The translations under genes were made by a program, and so were the position numbers. DNA of 7,775 nt from an uncultured Eubacteriaceae bacterium (GTDB taxonomy: Bacteria > Bacillota > Clostridia > Lachnospirales > CAG-274): assembly GCA_946534775.1 (NCBI GenBank), contig CAMNCZ010000036.1, positions 1 through 7,775 of the forward strand. Reading direction: 5' to 3'. Shown here piece by piece: positions 1-5,832 of the stretch (positions are counted from its first letter, which is position 1; every line of letters starts with the position of its first letter). Under the pieces are notes generated by a model, which was not told the DNA's origin, searched no databases, and saw nothing but the letters and a program-made list of their open reading frames with translations.

Positions 1-2407
1 CGAAAGGTATTATCACCGCTACGGATATCTCGGGGTCTTCGTAAGGGGCAAACGCCACAAAAGTGGTATGTTCCGCCCTCAGCGAGGACTCCTGTGCCGT
101 ACCCGATTTTGCCGCAACATTTATCGGGAAGTTTTCAAAATACCTTCTTAAAGTACCTTTGCTGCCCTTTGTAACCTGAAGCATACCTCTGTGTATCGCC
201 CTTAAATTCTGCGGCGATATTTCTATATGTTCTTCCTCAACGGGGGTATAGCTTTGTTTAAGGGTACCGTCCGCCGCCCTTATCTCCTCCATAAAGTGCA
301 GCGAATATCTTGTACCGCCGTTTGCCACCGTTGCAACATATTTAGAGAGCATAGCCGATGTATAGTTGTTAAAAGCCTGTCCTATCGCCGTTCTTATGGT
401 ATCACCGTCTGTCCAGCGCAGTTCGTAAGGGTCTATATCGGGATTTCTTGCGGTATAGATATATTTTTTATACTCGGGGCCCGATATATTGCTGGGATAG
501 TTTTTAAGCGCGTCGTAAAGTTCGTATATCTCGACGCCCGTCGGACTGTCAAGACCGTAAGCACGCATATATTTGTTAAGCGTATCTATACCTTTCTGTG
601 TTTCGCCGCTGCGCGCATTGCCCATACGGTAGGAAGCTTCGTAAAAGAAATAGTTACAGGAAACTTCAAGCGCCGTCGAAACATTTATCGCGCCGTGTGT
701 TGTACCGCTTGAATCGATCCAGCAGCGTGCGTAAGGCTTGTTTGCACTGGTGAATACGCCAAGGTCGGTTATATAGGTGTCGGGGCTTATTATCCCCTCC
801 TGCAAAGCCGCTGTTGCCGTTATCATTTTAAACGTGGAACCCGGGGCACGCGGTTCGGTAAAAGGTCTGTATACCAAAGGCGTTGTCGGATCGTTTTGAA
901 GCCGCAGATAATACTTGTTGTCCATTTTATTGACAAGTTTATTGTTATCGTAAGAAGGATATGTAGCCGCCGCAATAACATCGCCTGTATGGACATCGGT
1001 TATCACAACGGAGCCCGTACAAGGGTCAAGCGCCGTCATCTGCGGTGTTACAACGCCCTCCTGCATTTTCATAATAACGGCCTGCATCGAACCTATCTCT
1101 CCGACTTCCACACGCCTTTTAAAATTATCGTCGGCAGTTATAACGCCCTGTTCACACATTGCAAGAAAAACATCCTTATAGTATGCATTGCCGCGTTCAA
1201 GTCCGTCAATAAGTATCTGCCTTGCAAGCGGCAGGTCTTCCTTTGCGGTCTCGTCAACGGAAAGGATATATTTTCTTATTATTCCCTGCTTTGAGGTATC
1301 GTTATGTTTCATTACCTCGTCCATCTGCAAGGTATCGGCTTTGACCATTGACGAAAACAGCTGAAGCGTGCCGTAACTGTCTTTTCCGCTGCCCATCATA
1401 CGGTTGAGCTGTGCGTTTTTCAGCGCATTTTCAAGCGCCGTCATCGCTTTTTTCTGCATTTCAAGGTCGATAGTAAGAAAAATATTATTCCCCGGTATAG
1501 GCGCTACCGTTCTGTCTTCTATTGTGTTTATCCTTCGGCCCAGACTGTCAACTTCCACATATTCTATGCCGTCGGTACCGTTAAGTTCCCGTTCAAAACT
1601 CTTTTCTATGCCGTCTTTGCCGACAATATCGTTTTGTGTGTAACCGTACTGCTGCAAAGTTGCAAGTTCGGTCTCGGTTATCTTGCCCGTATAACCGAGC
1701 AGATGCGAAACAGCCTCGCCCGCGGGATAGCTTCTGAGTGTTACCACGTCGACATAAACACCCGGATATCTGTCGCTGTGTTCTTTAATAAGGGTAATGA
1801 TATTTTCCGAAACATTTGACGCGACCGTAACGGGTACATACTTTGAAAACCTTTTCTGATACAGTGCGCAGCGCATCGCCATAAGTTCGACACAATCCTC
1901 GTCATCCATATCATAATCAATATCAAACATAACACGCAGCTTGTAAAAAGCATCGTTTGCGGTTATATTATCGTCAAAATCCATATCCCTTTTCCAGCGT
2001 TTTTCAAGCGACGGGCTTCCGTCAAACAAAAAGACGTGCGGAAGATTCGGTGATATCGGAAGTGTTGTTTCTATCTCAACGTTATTTTCGTGCAGCATAT
2101 CGATAAGGTCAAGCAGCACATCATTTATATTTTCAACATTGACACTCGGGTCAAGGTTTACCGTATAAGCGGACGTATTTACCGCAAGCGGACGTCCGTA
2201 TCTGTCATATATATTGCCGCGGGGCGCGGTAAGCACGATATCCCTGATAACAGTACCCTTTACCTCATTATTATAGTAGCTGCCGTTTGTTATCTGCAAA
2301 TCATAAAGATGCACGATAAGCACGGTAAACATACCGATTATAACCAGATACATTATCAATATACGCAGGTTTATCCAGCCCGCAAGCCTGTAAAAGGGGT
2401 TTTTCAT
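1..2407 (-). CDS. mrdA: Penicillin-binding protein 2 (class B PBP, elongasome transpeptidase), 3' end cut off by the window edge
   Basis: This is a membrane-anchored D,D-transpeptidase that cross-links peptidoglycan during side-wall elongation, normally partnered with RodA and the Mre proteins. The window holds 802 codons; the C-terminus lies past base 1. The order of elements is: a short cytoplasmic tail, one membrane anchor (about residues 15-35), the PBP pedestal start with the RGNIYDR motif (63-69), and the GKDGIEKSFE motif (263-272). The transpeptidase domain follows, with catalytic STFK (S524, K527), SCN (S583-N585) and KSG (767-769). These three motifs were checked to lie in one frame with the start, so the gene is not frameshifted. 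S524 is much further from the N-terminus than in E. coli PBP2 (about S330). Part of the excess is about 130 residues inserted at roughly 329-464, and part is an enlarged pedestal with an acidic stretch near 165. D548, C562, H571 and C584 could form a zinc site. The ATG overlaps the mreD stop by one base (TAATG), and GGAAGG at 2415-2420 is its RBS, so translation is probably coupled. A sporulation PBP (SpoVD type) is less likely because of the mreBCD context. Confidence 0.95.
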   Translation of the reverse strand, partial: MKNPFYRLAGWINLRILIMYLVIIGMFTVLIVHLYDLQITNGSYYNNEVKGTVIRDIVLTAPRGNIYDRYGRPLAVNTSAYTVNLDPSVNVENINDVLLDLIDMLHENNVEIETTLPISPNLPHVFLFDGSPSLEKRWKRDMDFDDNITANDAFYKLRVMFDIDYDMDDEDCVELMAMRCALYQKRFSKYVPVTVASNVSENIITLIKEHSDRYPGVYVDVVTLRSYPAGEAVSHLLGYTGKITETELATLQQYGYTQNDIVGKDGIEKSFERELNGTDGIEYVEVDSLGRRINTIEDRTVAPIPGNNIFLTIDLEMQKKAMTALENALKNAQLNRMMGSGKDSYGTLQLFSSMVKADTLQMDEVMKHNDTSKQGIIRKYILSVDETAKEDLPLARQILIDGLERGNAYYKDVFLAMCEQGVITADDNFKRRVEVGEIGSMQAVIMKMQEGVVTPQMTALDPCTGSVVITDVHTGDVIAAATYPSYDNNKLVNKMDNKYYLRLQNDPTTPLVYRPFTEPRAPGSTFKMITATAALQEGIISPDTYITDLGVFTSANKPYARCWIDSSGTTHGAINVSTALEVSCNYFFYEASYRMGNARSGETQKGIDTLNKYMRAYGLDSPTGVEIYELYDALKNYPSNISGPEYKKYIYTARNPDIDPYELRWTDGDTIRTAIGQAFNNYTSAMLSKYVATVANGGTRYSLHFMEEIRAADGTLKQSYTPVEEEHIEISPQNLRAIHRGMLQVTKGSKGTLRRYFENFPINVAAKSGTAQESSLRAEHTTFVAFAPYEDPEISVAVIIPF

Positions 2408-2919
2408 TAAAATACCTTCCTTTTGTATTTTTCCTCTTCTTCAAGATATTTGTTTATATAAAGATAAAGATTGTACACAATAAGCATAAGCAGCGCATTG
2501 TATACGGTCTCGGGCAGTATTATCCTGCCAATAAAATACACCGCGTTCGCATATCCGCGCAGCAATACATTCATCGCATAATACGCAAAATTTACCGCAA
2601 ATGTCGCAGCTGCGGCGATACCCATCGGCAGTATAAAATTCTCCCTGTAAAAACTTTTAAGTAAAAGACCGCAGAAATAGCCGATAAACGTGTATAAAAA
2701 CACATAGCTGCCAATATAGCCCGAAAAAAAGCTATCCTGCAGAAAACCCGCGAAAAATCCGTAAACCGCGCCTTCCGTTTCATCGCGAAGGCAGGCTATC
2801 GAAACTATCGATACCAGTATCAGATTAGGTTTTATTCCCGCAAGAGTTATATGTTCAAATAAAGTGGATTGAAGCACAATATTCAAAATTACAGATATAA
2901 AATAAAGAAAATACCTCAT
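2407..2919 (-). CDS. mreD: Rod shape-determining protein MreD
   Basis: A small integral membrane protein of the elongasome that is thought to link MreC with the peptidoglycan synthases; its biochemical role is not settled. The 170-residue product has the usual MreD length and is almost wholly hydrophobic, with about five to six predicted membrane segments (roughly 3-22, 32-48, 50-66, 70-90, 97-120 and 131-155). The family pattern is visible as KPNL (30-33) followed by a glycine-rich segment ending in GFLQD (58-62). The C-terminus is a charged cytoplasmic tail (EEEEKYKRK). The ATG at 2919 has a purine-rich GGGGAA about 10 bases upstream, a weak to moderate RBS; an ATG at 2924 is out of frame. 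It starts 38 bases after the mreC stop, and its stop codon overlaps the PBP2 start codon by one base. Assignment rests on hydropathy, the short motifs and operon position, since MreD sequences are poorly conserved. Confidence 0.93.
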   Translation of the reverse strand: MRYFLYFISVILNIVLQSTLFEHITLAGIKPNLILVSIVSIACLRDETEGAVYGFFAGFLQDSFFSGYIGSYVFLYTFIGYFCGLLLKSFYRENFILPMGIAAAATFAVNFAYYAMNVLLRGYANAVYFIGRIILPETVYNALLMLIVYNLYLYINKYLEEEEKYKRKVF

Positions 2920-2957
2920 TGCATCGTTTTCCCCGAAAATTCAAAATTATATGCCGT

Positions 2958-3815
2958 TTACTGCGCCTGCTGCGCAAGGTCACTCTCGTAGTCCTTGCTG
3001 AAGTTTTCGTTTATAACAAGTACGTTTTCAAGATGTTGAAAATCCACAACAGGCTCTATCTGCGCATACTTTGTCAAGCCGTTGGTATCGGTATGTACTT
3101 TTTTGACATAGCCGATCTTAAGGCCCGGCGGAAAGATCGTACTGAGATTTGATGTTACTATCTCGTCACCTTCTATTATTTCGGCATCAAGATTTATATA
3201 CTCCATTTTGCAGCTGCCCATATTTGACAGATCGCCCGTCACATAACCGATATCCTCGGTCCTTATGCTCTGACCGCTTATAGAGTTTGTATCATCGATT
3301 ACGGAAACCACCTTTGAATAGTTCTTTCCGCATTCCTTTATTCTACCGACAAGGCCCTCTCCCGAAAGCACGGCCATATTCTGCATCAGACCGTCGTCAC
3401 TGCCCTTGTCTATAATAAAATTATTGTACCAGTTCCCCGGGTCTTTTGCAATTATTTTTGCACCTACAGTCGAAAAATCGGTATATTTGTTGTCCATCTG
3501 CAAGAGTGATGTAAGTTTGTTATTCTCGTTTTTCAGATATTCCATCTGGCTGAGTTTTGCATTTTGCAGCAGTATCTGCTCTTTAAGTTCACTGTTTTCC
3601 GTTTTAAGGCGTTCTATATCCTTAAAATAATTTGCCTTATCCTCAAACCAATCTGCCGCGCTTGTACTGAACTTTTGCAGCGGCACTATAATAAAGCCGA
3701 ATGTGTTTTCTATAAATGTCGGTTTTGCGCGGTCAACCGTAAGTGCGGCGGCCGCAACGCAAAAAATTATCACAAAAACACCCAGCGTTTTTTTGTTGTC
3801 GTTAAAACGCTTCAA
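2958..3815 (-). CDS. mreC: Rod shape-determining protein MreC, starting at TTG
   Basis: MreC is a bitopic membrane protein whose extracytoplasmic part binds and activates PBP2 in the elongasome. The 285-residue product shows the full family plan: a short basic cytoplasmic N-terminus (MKRFNDNKK), one membrane anchor (about 11-28), a coiled coil (about 62-108, with repeated L/E/K/N heptad-like spacing), and then the paired beta domains. Typical MreC stretches are AKDPGNWYNNFIIDKGSDDG (123-142) and GEGLVGRI (152-159). The C-terminus ends in a short Q/A-rich tail. The start codon is TTG (bases 3815-3813): the upstream frame closes at a TAG three codons earlier, the next in-frame ATG (M91) would remove the membrane anchor, and GAGG lies 9 bases upstream. 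It follows mreB after 38 bases and precedes mreD by 38 bases, consistent with one transcript. Confidence 0.95.
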   Translation of the reverse strand: MKRFNDNKKTLGVFVIIFCVAAAALTVDRAKPTFIENTFGFIIVPLQKFSTSAADWFEDKANYFKDIERLKTENSELKEQILLQNAKLSQMEYLKNENNKLTSLLQMDNKYTDFSTVGAKIIAKDPGNWYNNFIIDKGSDDGLMQNMAVLSGEGLVGRIKECGKNYSKVVSVIDDTNSISGQSIRTEDIGYVTGDLSNMGSCKMEYINLDAEIIEGDEIVTSNLSTIFPPGLKIGYVKKVHTDTNGLTKYAQIEPVVDFQHLENVLVINENFSKDYESDLAQQAQ

Positions 3816-3824
3816 TTTGATCTA

Positions 3825-3829
3825 ACCTC
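3825..3829 (-). promoter_or_regulatory. Ribosome binding site for the TTG start of mreC
   Basis: On the minus strand GAGGT lies 9 bases before the TTG codon at 3815. It is the only Shine-Dalgarno-like sequence in the 38-base mreB-mreC gap, and no ATG or GTG in frame is available between the upstream stop and the membrane anchor. It therefore fixes the TTG as the start. A rare start codon with a moderate RBS may keep MreC output below that of MreB, which is an inference. Confidence 0.7.
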
Positions 3830-3853
3830 GTTTTATATATTATCAAAAAATCA

Positions 3854-4888
3854 TCAAATTCTTAATCTTTGGGACGAATACAGCACGTTGCGCAGGCTGT
3901 CTATCTGTTCCAGTGCGGCACCCGTACCTTCCGCAACACAGTTGAGAGGTTCGGGCGCGATATGCACGGGCATACCCGTCTCTTTTGCCACAAGCACATC
4001 AAGTCCCCTTAAAAGCGCACCGCCGCCCGTAAGATAAATTCCCGCTTCCATAATATCCGCCGCAAGTTCGGGCGGTGTTTTTTCAAGCGAGGACTTTATC
4101 GCATCCACTATCTGATTGACAGGCTCACTAAGCGCTTCAAGCACCAGTCCCGAATTTATCATAACGGTTTTGGGAAGACCCGTTATAAGGTCCCTTCCCC
4201 TTATTTCCATATCTTTTTCCTTTTCGTTTTTACCAAGATACGCACAGCCTATTTTCAGCTTGATATCCTCTGCACTTCTTTCACCTATTGAAAGATTAAA
4301 CTCCCTTTTTATATGGTTTACTATAGCCATATCAAAAGCATCGCCCGCAATGCGCACCGACTGACTTGTCACAATGCCGCCAAGCGATATAACGGCAACT
4401 TCGCTTGTACCGCCGCCAATATCCACTACCATAGAACCCGTAGGTTCCTCAACAGGCAATTTTGCACCGATAGCCGCCGCCATCGGTTCCTCTATAAGAT
4501 AAACATTTTTTTCCTTTGCGCCCGCAGCTATAGCCGATTCTATAACAGCTCGCTTTTCAACCTCCGTCACACCCGAAGGCACACAGATGATGATACGCGG
4601 TCTGGGACTGAAAAAAGTGCGGTTGTAGGTTTTTGAAATAAAATATTTCAGCATAGCCTGCGTTACTTCAAAATCCGCAATAACACCGTCTTTCATAGGC
4701 CTTATTGCAATTATGTTGCCGGGTGTGCGGCCTATCATTTCTTTGGCCTCATCACCCACCGCAAGCACCTCTCGCGTAATATTGTTTATCGCCACCACAG
4801 ACGGCTCGTTTACCTCAATACCCTTTCCTTTTACATAAACAAGCGTATTTGCGGTACCGAGATCTATACCCATATCCTTAGTAAACAT
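3854..4888 (-). CDS. mreB: Rod shape-determining protein MreB (bacterial actin homologue)
   Basis: MreB polymerises with ATP into short membrane-bound filaments that orient side-wall peptidoglycan synthesis. The 344-residue length is standard for the family. The actin-fold nucleotide motifs are all present: phosphate-1 [10 protein letters not shown] (9-18), the conserved [11 protein letters not shown] (132-142) with E133, phosphate-2 [16 protein letters not shown] (156-171), and the adenosine motif [13 protein letters not shown] (285-297). A consensus GGAGGA RBS (bases 4895-4900 on the plus-strand map) lies 6 bases upstream of the ATG at 4888, which supports M1 rather than M6. It is the first gene of the mreB-mreC-mreD-PBP2 operon, with a candidate promoter at 5030-5058 giving a leader of about 135 bases. 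The MreB-like paralogues Mbl and MreBH are the alternatives, but adjacency to mreC and mreD favours MreB itself. Confidence 0.98.
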   Translation of the reverse strand: MFTKDMGIDLGTANTLVYVKGKGIEVNEPSVVAINNITREVLAVGDEAKEMIGRTPGNIIAIRPMKDGVIADFEVTQAMLKYFISKTYNRTFFSPRPRIIICVPSGVTEVEKRAVIESAIAAGAKEKNVYLIEEPMAAAIGAKLPVEEPTGSMVVDIGGGTSEVAVISLGGIVTSQSVRIAGDAFDMAIVNHIKREFNLSIGERSAEDIKLKIGCAYLGKNEKEKDMEIRGRDLITGLPKTVMINSGLVLEALSEPVNQIVDAIKSSLEKTPPELAADIMEAGIYLTGGGALLRGLDVLVAKETGMPVHIAPEPLNCVAEGTGAALEQIDSLRNVLYSSQRLRI

Positions 4889-5029
4889 TTTTTATCCTCC
4901 GACAAAATTTATAACATAATATATAAAGAACAACAGTATTATTTCCTGCGTTCGCTTAATTTATTATCAAAAACAAAAATTAGTATCAAAACATTTTTCT
5001 TTATAAAAGGCGAAATATGTTCACGTTAT

Positions 5030-5058
5030 ATAATACACGTTTTTAAGGCTTTTTTCAA
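5030..5058 (-). promoter_or_regulatory. Candidate sigma-A promoter for the mreB operon
   Basis: Read on the minus strand, TTGAAA (5058-5053) is followed after exactly 17 bases by TATTAT (5035-5030), each one base from the housekeeping consensus. Transcription would begin near 5023, giving an untranslated leader of about 135 bases before the mreB ATG. A second, poorer candidate (TTGATA at 4989-4984 with TAATAA 17 bases on) lies closer to the gene. Prediction from sequence only. Confidence 0.55.
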
Positions 5059-5141
5059 TAGCTGCGATGATTTTTTTATAGAAAATTTTTTGCCGATAAA
5101 AGGTTTTTATTTGGGCATTTTTGTCAAAAATATATGCCGTC

Positions 5142-5168
5142 ACATTTTTTGCCGTCTTTCATATTATA
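5142..5168 (+). promoter_or_regulatory. Candidate promoter for the 97-residue ORF, possibly sporulation sigma-K/E type
   Basis: CATATTATA (5160-5168) fits the sigma-K -10 pattern CATANNNTA exactly, and an AC (5142-5143) lies 16 bases before it, as in sigma-K promoters. The same bases contain TATTAT (5162-5167), a fair sigma-A -10, but the matching -35 position (GTCACA at 5139-5144) is poor for sigma A. Transcription would begin near 5175. The short sigma-K consensus can occur by chance in A+T-rich DNA, so this is tentative. Confidence 0.35.
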
Positions 5169-5174
5169 CCATTA

Positions 5175-5192
5175 GAAAACCTGTTGGTTTTC
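5175..5192. repeat. Perfect 7-base inverted repeat upstream of the 97-residue ORF
   Basis: GAAAACC and GGTTTTC flank a 4-base loop (TGTT). Weaker flanking complementarity, TTATAC (5164-5169) with GTATAA (5193-5198), extends the symmetry with a 5-base bulge. If transcription begins near 5175 the hairpin would sit at the very 5' end of the mRNA and could protect it from decay. As DNA it could be an operator just downstream of the -10. No U-run follows, so it is not a terminator. Confidence 0.5.
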
Positions 5193-5222
5193 GTATAAAA
5201 TCAAGCGAAAGGAGCGTTAAAT

Positions 5223-5516
5223 ATGTATAACAACAATATCATTGACAGCCTTTGCCGTCATATCGGCGAAACAGTTACCGTATTTACCACCAGCGGCGGC
5301 CTTTCGGGCAGTGGTTTCACGGGCGTACTTGCCTCGGTAAGCGAGTGCAGCATAAAGCTTATAACCTGCTTCGGTCAGGCACCCACCTGTCCCCTCGGCA
5401 GCAGCTGCACGGGCAATTTCGGCGGCACAAACCGCAGAAACTGCGGCAATATCCTCGGTTCGGTCACCGAAATACCTACCGATAAAATTGTAAGCTTTAC
5501 GCATAACGCAGTCTGA
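5223..5516 (+). CDS. Conserved-looking small cysteine-containing protein of unknown function
   Basis: I do not recognise an assigned function. The 97-residue product starts at an ATG with AGGAG (5210-5214) 8 bases upstream, and it has its own terminator, so it is very probably a real single-gene unit. It has no signal peptide or membrane segment. The N-terminal half (about 7-50) alternates short beta-like stretches: HIGETVTVFTTSGG, GFTGVLASVSECSIKLITC. That pattern resembles the small Sm-like beta-barrel proteins common in spore-forming Firmicutes, some of which are spore-coat associated; this is a resemblance by eye only. The second half is rich in Gly, Asn and Cys. Six cysteines (11, 42, 49, 56, 62, 74) could bind metal or form disulfides. 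The opposite-strand reading frame over the same bases (5522-5217) lacks family resemblance and is taken as a shadow. A sporulation role would fit the promoter candidate upstream, but this is inference. Confidence 0.85.
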   Translation: MYNNNIIDSLCRHIGETVTVFTTSGGLSGSGFTGVLASVSECSIKLITCFGQAPTCPLGSSCTGNFGGTNRRNCGNILGSVTEIPTDKIVSFTHNAV

Positions 5517-5561
5517 CATCAAGGGAGATCGTTTCGCGGTCTCCCGTTTTCAGACTTTTTT
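5511..5561 (+). terminator. Composite intrinsic terminator after the 97-residue ORF
   Basis: An inner stem GGGAGATCG (5523-5531) pairs with CGGTCTCCC (5537-5545) around a 5-base loop, with one G-T wobble. An outer stem GTCTGA (5511-5516) pairs with TCAGAC (5550-5555), and six T follow at once (5556-5561). The outer left arm is the last sense codon plus the TGA stop of the ORF. It should insulate the pyr promoter, 44 bases further on, from upstream transcription. Confidence 0.9.
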
Positions 5562-5604
5562 GTAACACTGCGGAAATTTTTTTGAAATATTTGTAATATT
5601 GGTA

Positions 5605-5633
5605 TTGACAAAATTCCGCCTTAATGTTACAAT
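5605..5633 (+). promoter_or_regulatory. Strong extended -10 sigma-A promoter of the pyr operon
   Basis: TTGACA (5605-5610) is a perfect -35, followed after 17 bases by TACAAT (5628-5633), one base from consensus. TG at 5625-5626 adds an extended -10. An A/T-rich stretch just upstream (5577-5600) could act as an UP element. Transcription would start near 5640, about 33 bases before the leader ATG. A near-ideal promoter with no obvious overlapping operator fits control by attenuation after initiation. Confidence 0.88.
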
Positions 5634-5658
5634 TTATTAGATATTAATAATAAGTAAC

Positions 5659-5664
5659 AGGAGG
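5659..5664 (+). promoter_or_regulatory. Consensus ribosome binding site of the pyr leader ORF
   Basis: AGGAGG is a full Shine-Dalgarno match, 8 bases before the ATG at 5673. Such a strong site in front of a 34-codon ORF argues that the leader is really translated. It is better than the site of pyrB itself (AAAGGGG at 5818-5824). Confidence 0.85.
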
Positions 5665-5672
5665 AAACAACT

Positions 5673-5777
5673 ATGTGTATGCCATATACCAAAAACAGAA
5701 CAAAGCTTATGTCTCCCTTTTATTTATTATTGTTATTTTTGATTGATAATAAAAAGACGATGAAAAGAGTTATTTGA
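5673..5777 (+). CDS. Putative pyr operon leader peptide (34 codons)
   Basis: A short ORF lies between the pyr promoter and pyrB. Its peptide begins MCMPYTKNRTKLMS, passes through a hydrophobic run FYLLLLFLID (16-25) and ends in NKKTMKRVI. The run comes from the T-rich DNA that encodes it, so RNA function rather than peptide function probably shaped it. It has a consensus RBS; a second ATG two codons in (5679) has worse spacing. The TGA stop (5775-5777) falls in the loop of the following terminator hairpin, so a ribosome near the end of the ORF would cover the left arm. This is the arrangement of the E. coli pyrBI leader (PyrL), where close coupling of ribosome and polymerase blocks termination when UTP is low. 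The ORF is separated from pyrB by 55 bases. A genuine small membrane protein is an alternative but less likely. Confidence 0.75.
   Translation: MCMPYTKNRTKLMSPFYLLLLFLIDNKKTMKRVI
5718..5744 (+). promoter_or_regulatory. U-rich putative UTP-sensitive pause tract in the pyr leader
   Basis: Twenty of 27 bases are T and none is C, immediately before the terminator's left arm. In the enterobacterial pyrBI leader, polymerase stalls in such a U-rich region when UTP is scarce, letting the leading ribosome catch up. I see no clear pause hairpin before this tract, only weak pairing around 5694-5714. The tract could also pair weakly with the A-rich 5748-5756, giving a poor alternative structure. Confidence 0.6.
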
Positions 5778-5804
5778 TTTTCTCTTTTTTTTGTCTTTTT
5801 TTTT
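5751..5804 (+). terminator. Intrinsic terminator acting as the pyr attenuator
   Basis: The left arm AAAAAGACGATGAAAAGAG (5751-5769) pairs with the right arm CTCTTTTTTTTGTCTTTTT (5782-5800) over 19 positions with one mismatch and two G-U pairs, around a 12-base loop. Nine T (5796-5804) form the U-tail, part of which also pairs with the leading A-run. It lies after the pyr promoter and before pyrB, so it must be read through to express the operon. The leader stop codon (5775-5777) is inside its loop, tying termination to leader translation. Confidence 0.85.
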
Positions 5805-5832
5805 GAAATAATCACGGAAAGGGGTATTTTAA

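Larger units (their letters stand above)
4889..5222. other. Divergent intergenic region between mreB and the 97-residue ORF
   Basis: This 334-base A+T-rich stretch has no convincing coding sequence. It holds the mreB RBS (4895-4900), a minus-strand promoter candidate (5030-5058), a plus-strand promoter candidate (5142-5168), an inverted repeat (5175-5192) and the RBS GAAAGGAG (5207-5214) of the rightward ORF. Also visible are an 11-base direct repeat, ATTTTTTGCCG, at 5085-5095 and 5144-5154, and a weak A/T stem ATAAAA/TTTTAT at 5096-5110. Neither of the last two has an assignable function. No riboswitch or tRNA-like fold was recognised, but this was judged by eye only. Confidence 0.7.

Noticed and set aside
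227..1294. Plus-strand open frames of 161 and 132 codons
   Set aside because: They lie opposite the verified PBP2 frame containing STFK, SCN and KSG, have no RBS and show no family resemblance.
3564..4636. Plus-strand open frames opposite mreC and mreB (157, 82 and 107 codons)
   Set aside because: They are antisense shadows of two fully motif-supported genes, with low-complexity translated sequence and no initiation signals.
5122..5127. Perfect minus-strand -35 (TTGACA) for mreB
   Set aside because: No acceptable -10 lies 16-18 bases downstream on that strand (ACCTTT and neighbours), so it is not reported as a promoter.
5085..5154. Direct repeat ATTTTTTGCCG at 5085 and 5144
   Set aside because: Only two copies, mostly a T-run in A+T-rich DNA; chance is a sufficient explanation.
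5217..5522. Minus-strand 101-codon frame covering the small ORF
   Set aside because: Length is similar to the plus-strand ORF, but it lacks an RBS and a terminator on its own strand, and its alanine-rich sequence looks like a complement artefact. The plus-strand frame has both signals.
5631..5650. Reiterative transcription (slippage) control as at the E. coli pyrBI start
   Set aside because: The predicted start near 5640 reads AGATATT with no run of three or more T in the first transcribed bases; the nearest run (5633-5635) is upstream of the start.
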